Source: Nageia nagi
Lineage: Eukaryota > Pinophyta
Assembly: GCA_050084985.1 (NCBI GenBank)
Contig: JBITNC010000001.1
Coordinates: 92,256,001-92,320,000, forward strand
Reading direction: 5' to 3'
DNA: 64,000 bases
This document shows, in pieces, positions 57,600 to 64,000 of this stretch. The translations under genes were made by a program, and so were the position numbers. The first letter of the stretch is position 1. Every line of letters starts with the position of its first letter. The notes beneath the pieces were generated by a model. The model had not been told where the DNA came from. It did not search any database and worked only from the letters and a program-made list of their open reading frames with translations.

Positions 57600-58150
57600 A
57601 TTAACTATTATTAGTGGATGGATAACATTATTCATGTCACAAAGCCAACCAAGTAAATAAGGGTTTACATTGACTCTCGATATATTAATAATGCTTTACC
57701 TAAGGATGATTTTCCATTGCCTAATATTGATATGATTGTGGATAGCATATCTAATCATGATATATTATTTTTTATGGATGGTTTTTCTAGTTATAATCAA
57801 ATATTAATCAATTTGGATAACCAGCATAAGACTACTTTTACCACTCCATGGGGAAATTTTTGTTGAAAGGTTATGCCTTATGGATTGAAAAATGCAGGTG
57901 CTACTTACCAAAGGGCTATGGTTTCCATGTTTCATGAGAACATTTATAAATCAATTGAGGTATATGTTGATGATATATTGGTGAAATCAAAACAAGGTTA
58001 AGAACCTTTAGAGATGGTTGAAGAAGTCTTCTAGATTTTAAAAAATTATAAACTTAGACTTAAACCTAAAAAATGTGCTTTTGGTGTTACTTTTGGAAAG
58101 TTTCTTGATTTCATGGTATATAAAAGAGAAATTGAATTAGATCCTAAATA
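57600..58150 (+). pseudogene. Reverse transcriptase of element Y
   Basis: IRVYIDSRYINNALPKDDFP, DSISNHDILFFMDGFSSY, FTTPWGNFC-stop, MPYGLKNAGATYQRAM and IEVYVDDILVKSK are read in one frame, followed by [15 protein letters not shown]. The YVDD catalytic pair is intact. Stops interrupt the frame at least four times. Confidence 0.9.
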
Positions 58151-58151
58151 A

Positions 58152-58760
58152 TTGAAAGCCATCATTAGCATGCCTCCCTTAAATAATCTAAAGCAATTAA
58201 GGAGTATCCAAGGAAAGATTAATTTGGTAATAAGGTTCATTTCCCAACTTGGAGATAAGTACAGGCCTTTCACACATCTATTAAAAAAGGATGTTAAATT
58301 TGTATGGATGAAAAATACCAAAATTATTTTTGAGCATATCAAATACTATTTGATCAATCCTCCTATCTTAGTGCTTATGGATTTTTCAAAACCTACTTAT
58401 TTGTATATCTCAACTACATTGTATGCCTTGGGGGAAATATTATGCCAAAATGATGAAGAAAATAAAGAAAGAGTCATCTATTACCTTGGTAAAACTTTTA
58501 TTGATTATGAACCTAGGTATACACTAATGGAAAAACTCTATTATGGTATTGTATTTGCTACTAAAAAATTGAGAGATTATCTATTGTATTGCACTATATT
58601 TATTATTATCCCTATTAATCCATTGAAATATCTTATCAAAAAGCAACATTTATCAAGCAGGGTAGCAAAATGGCTAATTTTATTGTAGGAGTTTGATATC
58701 AATGTGGTAAAATAGAATTCTATAAAAGGGTAGGCCATTGTAGATTTGATAGCTAAGTTC
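58152..58760 (+). pseudogene. RT connection and RNase H of element Y
   Basis: A clean run of 178 codons (58152-58688): MPPLNNLKQLRSIQGKINLV, KYRPFTHLLKKD, YLYISTTLYALGEILCQND, RVIYYLGKTFIDYEPRYTLM and VAKWLILL, ending in a stop where Gln or a Trp codon is usual. After it EFDINVVK continues. It is one of the better preserved blocks in the window. Confidence 0.88.
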
Positions 58761-59000
58761 CCTCATAATAATAAAGAAGTTATCCATGAGTAATTTCCAT
58801 ATGAGTATCATGATTATCCATACCATCAGTGGCATGTGGACCTATTAAAATGTTGCCAACAGTATGATTTTGATGAGATGTTGATATGTAATGAAAATGT
58901 GTGCCTCAAAATAGGGAATTCCACTTTACTATTGAAAATTTTCTTCTCTTCTCTAGACTTCTTTGGATTATATAATTTCAATGCTTTTCATTTCATATCC

Positions 59001-59014
59001 AAAGAGGGAAAAAA
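59001..59014 (+). promoter_or_regulatory. Polypurine tract of element Y
   Basis: aaagagggaaaaaa, directly before tttagacatctaaaaa, the presumed LTR start. The same pair of signals is at 8306-8335. Confidence 0.6.
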
Positions 59015-59761
59015 TTTAGACATCTAAAAATAATTTATTATTTATTTAATAAATCATATTTAGAATTATTAAATGATTTAATGCAATATTACATATGTTA
59101 AGATAAAAAGGATATTATAATGCAATGCCATGTGTTATATCATATATCATGGGTCTTATTTTAAAGTATCTTGAATATAACAATGATTATATTATTGCAA
59201 GAGGTTGGCCTTCACTCCTTTCTATATATTTTACAAGTTATATAAATGGGTAGATAGGTTGATCCTCACACATCGAAACTCTTTTGATATTGAATAAAAA
59301 ACTCTGATAGGTAGTTTTCAATTGTAACAGTATCTCTAAATGCCACCTATATTTAGAATTTGTTATACTCTAAGTTTTGTAATTTCTATCTTTGGTTCAC
59401 ATCATAATTTAACACATTCCACTTAGTCAATAGCATGCTTCTCCTACACCAATAGCAATGTGCTTCTCTCAAGCTATCAGCAACATGCATCTTCTACATC
59501 AAAGGTTATAGGCTTGGATGGTTGAGCTATTAGTTCATGAACATAAAGATTAGCTATGAGATCACCATGAGTTTGATCCTAATCCTCCAAATACTCATTG
59601 TTATCTACTTTTAAGTATTGTACACACACTTCATATTAGGTGCACACTTTTCAAGTATATCTATTATGATCTTATATAGTGTCTATTGTATATTTAATTA
59701 TATATTGTAGACTATTTATTTAATTATATTTATTCATACTTTGCACAATTTAGAGTCTACA
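59015..59761 (+). repeat. Tat-type LTR 1
   Basis: About 747 bp between a PPT on the left and a PBS-like ttggtgaacccc (59764-59775) on the right. Words tgcaat.ccatgtg, ttggccttcact and gttataaat are shared with 60040-60696. Imperfect repeats around 'agcaatgtgcttct' and 'agcaacatgcatcttct' lie at 59430-59510. Confidence 0.65.
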
Positions 59762-59763
59762 TT

Positions 59764-59775
59764 TTGGTGAACCCC
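59764..59775 (+). promoter_or_regulatory. Primer-binding-site-like sequence 1
   Basis: ttggtgaacccc after 'agagtctacatt', the usual position and context for Tat/Ogre elements. The tRNA cannot be assigned with certainty. Confidence 0.5.
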
Positions 59776-60039
59776 AATGAATCTTACAAACTTTATAATT
59801 TTTCATTTTAGGGCATCCCTTTTTCTAAGCATTCTTGCATTAGAAACCCTTGGTTTTATTTTCTTGTTTTTGGTTGAGTTAATTTTCTCTAAATTTAGAA
59901 AATTTTATTTCTTAGAAAAATATATTTTCTTGAAAAAAAAAATTATCACTGTATAAAAACTTAGTTTTTGGAGGTCATTTTCTTCAATTTGGTGGTATCT
60001 AGCATTAGAAAAATTTGTCCAACCCATAGATAAATATAA

Positions 60040-60696
60040 TTGGGGAATAAATCAAGATAAATTACCATTACATTGCAATACCATGTGCTAGGGCCAATGT
60101 AATATTATTTACCATGGTTTATATTTTAAGTTATACTAAATATAAAAAAGATTATTGTTATTTATATATGTTGGCTTTCACTTGTTTTTATTTCCTTGCA
60201 AGTTATAAATATAGTAGGTGGAGATTGGTAGCCCTATCAGATCTCTTTGATAGGTGGTTATCCCAAATATCAAAATTATGGTGTCTCTTGATGCAACCTA
60301 TCTTGAGAAATTTGTTATACTCTTTGAGATCTATTATATATCCATTACACATGACACAAAATATCAAGTTCCACATAGCCAACAAAATACCATTCCCATG
60401 TAGCCATCAACATGCACGTTTTAGATTGGGAGGTCCAGATTTTGGGGAATGACATGTGGTTCCATTCTAGTGAATATTTATTACAAGCTCATCTAAAGAT
60501 TAATTATAATCCTTTGAAGATTCATTATTATTTTTCTTTAAGGATTGTATGTAAACTGGATACTTTCCCACTCTATATTAGGTTTATGTGTTTCATGTAT
60601 ATTCATTATGTATCTAATATAGACCATATCATTATATTCATAGACCATTTATTTATTTATGTATTTATTCATTAATTACATATTTTTTGTTCTACA
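60040..60696 (+). repeat. Tat-type LTR 2 (5' LTR of element Z)
   Basis: Partial LTR of about 657 bp, homologous to LTR 1. It carries a TATA-like ttataaata near 60204-60212 and ends before 'tctacattttggtgaaccca'. Chance frames of 112 and 87 codons inside it are not treated as genes. Confidence 0.6.
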
Positions 60697-60698
60697 TT

Positions 60699-60710
60699 TT
60701 GGTGAACCCA
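60699..60710 (+). promoter_or_regulatory. Primer-binding-site-like sequence 2
   Basis: ttggtgaaccca, the counterpart of 59764-59775, directly after LTR 2. Confidence 0.5.
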
Positions 60711-60760
60711 ACATTATTATACACCTAGGTCTTCACCTAGGGCATCCTCTCTAAAAAGTC

Positions 60761-61255
60761 ATGAATCCATTTTTGCTATTATTTGTCCCTCTACCTGAAG
60801 CTCTTCGAATAGTAGGTAGAGAAAATAATAAAACTAGGGTTTATTCTACCTATGTTTTCAAAATAGATTTAAATATAGAGATACCTAAAGTTTCTAGGGG
60901 AGAGGTTAATTTTAATGATATTTAGAGAAGTGTTAGGCATAACCCCAACCTACCTCTACGAGAACCTCACCTTGGTAACCCTAATACTTGTAGTGACTCT
61001 GAATCTACAAGCTCTAGTAAGAAAATGGATATTATTGGTGAAACTCCTCATAGATTTGATATAAATATTGAACATTCTAAATTTAAAACTATAAGTTTGA
61101 ATAGTCATGAGGATACTTCTGATTACAATTCTAGAATTGAACAATTAGATAGAATTCCTGGCCATATTTGATCTATTCAAAAATTGTTATCTGATAGAGA
61201 AAAGTTAGAATTCTTACTCATAATGCTAAAACTATTATTGATATTCTAACAAATT
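60761..61255 (+). pseudogene. N-terminal gag frame of element Z
   Basis: One frame of about 164 codons with only two internal stops, beginning MNPFLLLFVPLPEALRIVG with an ATG 51 bases after the PBS. It reads on with YSTYVFKIDLNIEIPKVSRG and TCSDSESTSSSKKMDI. Hydrophilic, with no domain I know. The position suggests an N-terminal extension of gag. Confidence 0.55.
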
Positions 61256-61374
61256 ATGATCTATTATAAGAGAACTTTGTAGCTTTGTAATCTTTGGATA
61301 GTTTATTTGCTTATGAAAATGCAAGTTCAACAAGATGAAGGATTTCTACTATCAATACATATGCCACTAACGGT

Positions 61375-61926
61375 GTGTCTTCCTATGAACATGCCACCAT
61401 CGACATGAATGAAGTTGAGATAGAACCTACTCCTAAAGGAAATGAATATGTTTCAAAGCCCTCAAGAAAAGTATTTGTTGAGAACTATGGAGAGGAAATT
61501 GAAGATGAAGATTATGACTACTTGATTCTCAAGCCTTACCACTTTAAAATAGGTACACTTCCTAAAGCTAAGGATATTATACAAGATAATAATTGTGATG
61601 CTTAGCTTCAAGCACAAGTTGCAAATATTATTAATGATGCTTATAATAAAAAACCTAATTTATCATTAAATAATAATAATATTAAAATTGATATCCTTCA
61701 TAATATTCAATACATCATGTCCTTTCATTTGGAACCTTATACACAACAATTAGAGTTTGTGATGAAATTGCTTGATAAATTGGAATATGAAAGAGTAAAT
61801 AGAATTGGACCATTTCTTGTACTTAAAGAGGATAAAATTAGAAATGAAAAATTTCCACCTCAAACCCCTCCACCACACCAAATAAATAGTATATCTACTA
61901 TTCAAAATCCATGTCCTATAATTTAA
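61375..61926 (+). pseudogene. Middle gag region of element Z
   Basis: A single frame with one stop between open parts 61375-61605 and 61717-61926. It is acidic (ENYGEEIEDEDYDYL), then HFKIGTLPKAKDIIQDN, later LEYERVNRIGPF and a Pro-rich QTPPPHQ. No known domain; it links the N-terminal part to the gag core. Confidence 0.5.
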
Positions 61927-62044
61927 AATCTAACTGAGGAAAGGATAAATAAATTAGAAAAGGAATTGCTTAATGATGATGTTGATGATTTCTTATTTTA
62001 TTTAAAGTATTTATTGACTGATAGAATTATTTCTAAAGTTCACA

Positions 62045-62960
62045 ATGGAAAAAAGAGTATTAAATTTACAAATTTTTGATGGTTTTCAATATCCTATAAT
62101 GCATGTTAGAAAATTTCAAGAAGAAGCTATGAAATATATGCATGATAAAGATTTGCTTGCTAAATTATTTTCACATAGTTTGAAAGATGATGCATTGAAA
62201 TGGTACTTTCTTCTTTCCAAAAAGAGTATTGATAAATATGAGTATTTGATTCATTAATTTTTGAAAAAATTTAAATAAAAGATTGCTGAAAAAGTTCACC
62301 TTAAAGATTTATGTAAAATTAAGCAATGCCTAACCAATATTTGGTTGATTTTGTGAAAAATGGAAACAAACTACTAACAAGATTACAATTTCTGAGCAAG
62401 ATTTGAAAGATACATTTGGAAATGAATTATTACTTATGTATGAGCTATTGGTTATCTCTAATCATGATATAACATTAGGTGAAATGATGGATGTTTTGTT
62501 TAAAAAAGAGGTTTTTATTAAAAAATTATATGCTATACATAGTAATAAACCTCAAACATATGATAAGAAGGTAAATAATCCTAAAACAGATAAGAAATAT
62601 GAAGTCAATAATGTTGATAATAAAAATTTTAAAAATCAAATATATAAAAAGAATACTCCTAAAAGACATAATAAACCTTAAAGGAAATTTATAGATTTGA
62701 CTATACTGCTAACAATATGCTTAACGTGTTGTTTAAAGTGGAATTTATTGAGCTTACACCTATTGTTGAACTTAAATTCTCTAATGGTGTGCCTAAAAAT
62801 TTTTAATATGAGGAATTTTTCAATTATCATAGGATACCTAAACATCTAACAAGAAATTGTAGGAATCTAAGACATATTATCTAGGATTTCATTAACAAGA
62901 AAGCAATTAGGATGGATGATAATACTAATATGGATGATGGACTTATCCACCTTGATAATA
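62045..62960 (+). pseudogene. Gag core of element Z
   Basis: Frame 62045-62257 has LNLQIFDGFQYPIMHVRKFQ, DLLAKLFSHSLKDDALKWYF and SIDKYEYLI, a clear retrotransposon gag core. Frame 62403-62681 continues it. Near 62830-62900 YHRIPKHLTRNCRNLRHII is a knuckle-like block whose first Cys is missing. Stops and shifts join the pieces. Confidence 0.78.
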
Positions 62961-63240
62961 TATAATTAGGGGTGTTCAAAAATCCTTTAACTCCTTCATA
63001 ATCTAGAGGTTGTATTGGTATGGTAAGTACTTCACATGGTTTGAATTATTATTTTACTAATAAATGTATATGCAAAAATGAAAACCTGAAGATTGATGGA
63101 CAAGCAATGAAATTCAACACCATTAATGATGTGCATCACTATTCATACACTATATAGAACATGGAAAAAGAAAAAATAAACGTGCTCTCTTTGTTCCTAC
63201 CTCTTCAAAGTATGTATGGGTTGCAAAAACACCCCAAGTA

Positions 63241-63872
63241 TGAAAATTTATTGCTTAAAATATAAAAATTGTAACTATAGTGTACATTAGCTAGGTTATT
63301 TCTTTGTCTGACCATTATGAATTATTTTTTATTATATGCATATGTTTATTGACTTTTTCATTCCATGGGAAATCTATTTTTTATTATTTCTTAAAATTTC
63401 TATTCTCTGACTTGAAACCCACACTGCTAGTAGCATTTCACCTATATTTAGGCCATTAATGATGTGCATTTCTTGAAATAGAATAAAAATAAATAGTATT
63501 TTATTGTTGCTTAACACATTTTTGACTCATTGAAGTGATGAAAACATAAAATTAATGTTGTTAATAAGAAAAAACTTGACTTTGGAGCCTAGCTAGGAGG
63601 TTTACTTATTTCTTGTGTTATTGATTAAGAATTTTAAGTTCTTAACTATGAGATATTGCATTAATATATATTGAACTGAATTGTTTGGATTCATTGAGAC
63701 TTAAACATGGTATACATGATCTTTTTAGTGGTTGTTTCATTGGTTAAACTTATACTTTGTGAGCTTATATGTTTTATCAAACACATTGTACAAATATAAA
63801 CTAAATCATTTTCATCCATAAAGCAAATAAAATAAATCAAACACATTTTTACACAAGGTTGAAGAAAAAATG

Positions 63873-63875
<3 letters not shown>
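63241..63875. other. AT-rich spacer
   Basis: No coding motif. 'ccattaatgatgtgcat' occurs at about 63119 and 63452, a short direct repeat of unknown origin. Confidence 0.4.

Positions 63876-63917
<42 letters not shown>
63876..63917. repeat. TA dinucleotide microsatellite
   Basis: About 42 bases of uninterrupted TA repeats. Confidence 0.97.
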
Positions 63918-63919
<2 letters not shown>

Positions 63920-64000
63920 TAAAATGTACAATATGGGGTGGATCAAAGCCTACAACCTAAGATATTGATGAGCACTACTACCACTACTAGTAGTATCTCT

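Larger units (their letters stand above)
55258..59014 (+). mobile_element. Tat-like gypsy body without integrase (element Y)
   Basis: Plus-strand order: gag, zinc knuckle, protease, linker, RT, RNase H, then a break near 58905, shortly before the second RNase H. A PPT (aaagagggaaaaaa, 59001-59014) and an LTR follow. Second RNase H and integrase are deleted. RT and RNase H resemble those at 27.1-28.1 kb on the minus strand. Confidence 0.85.
60699..63240 (+). mobile_element. 5' part of a third Tat-like element (Z)
   Basis: PBS, leader and a long gag region follow LTR 2. No protease or RT motif is seen before coding potential fades near 63240, so the element is either truncated or runs into unrecognisable DNA. 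Confidence 0.7.

Noticed and set aside
58046-58342. Minus-strand open frame of 98 codons
   Set aside because: Antisense to RT and RNase H of element Y, which have clear conserved blocks on the plus strand.
60114-60675. Two plus-strand frames of 112 and 87 codons
   Set aside because: They fall inside LTR 2 and have no recognisable domain.
1-64000. tRNA, rRNA or other structured RNA genes
   Set aside because: No cloverleaf or rRNA words were noticed. The only tRNA-related sequences are the primer-binding sites of LTR elements.

Overview
The window reads as nuclear intergenic DNA of a seed plant with a large, AT-rich genome. I see no intact host gene, no tRNA or rRNA, and no bacterial gene organisation. 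The evidence for a plant is old Ty3/gypsy and Ty1/copia LTR retrotransposons on both strands, primer-binding sites resembling the 3' end of plant initiator-Met tRNA, a broken plant mobile domain (PMD) gene and three sets of broken PLS-type pentatricopeptide (PPR) repeats. The wording of the PPR relics and the age of the elements suggest a gymnosperm. That is inference, and species cannot be told from the sequence alone.

Layout. 2.0-3.6 kb: a short non-coding LTR element (minus). 4.4-6.3 kb: PMD pseudogene (minus). 8.3-8.5 kb: a tiny PPT-LTR-PBS scar. 9.67-17.16 kb: a Ty3/gypsy element (minus) with matching 5-bp target duplications and an internal 1.33-kb tandem duplication. 17.6-18.2 kb: a 40-bp minisatellite. 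19.4-20.2 kb: a Ty1/copia RT fragment carrying a MITE-like insertion. 20.7-22.3 kb: PPR relics. 23.36-31.99 kb: a Tat-like gypsy element with a second RNase H (minus). 32.0-37.5 kb: a Ty1/copia element (plus), split by a 1.56-kb TRIM-like element at 34.24-35.80 kb. 37.5-38.4 kb: PPR relics. 39.27-41.64 kb: a TR-GAG-like element (LTRs plus gag only, minus). 41.7-48.2 kb: unrecognised DNA. 48.25-48.61 kb: a copia LTR. 48.7-49.6 kb: PPR relics. 51.0-59.0 kb: two Tat-like gypsy bodies (plus), one without RT and one without integrase. 59.0-63.2 kb: two related LTRs, each followed by a PBS, then the gag of a third Tat-like element.

No coding sequence here looks functional. Every retroelement protein has in-frame stops, frameshifts or lost catalytic residues, and many changes fit C-to-T or G-to-A decay. 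The best-supported findings are the non-autonomous LTR elements with clean ends and target duplications, the LTR module shared by two of them, the duplication inside the gypsy element, and the deletions in the two plus-strand Tat-like bodies. I found no convincing new biological system.
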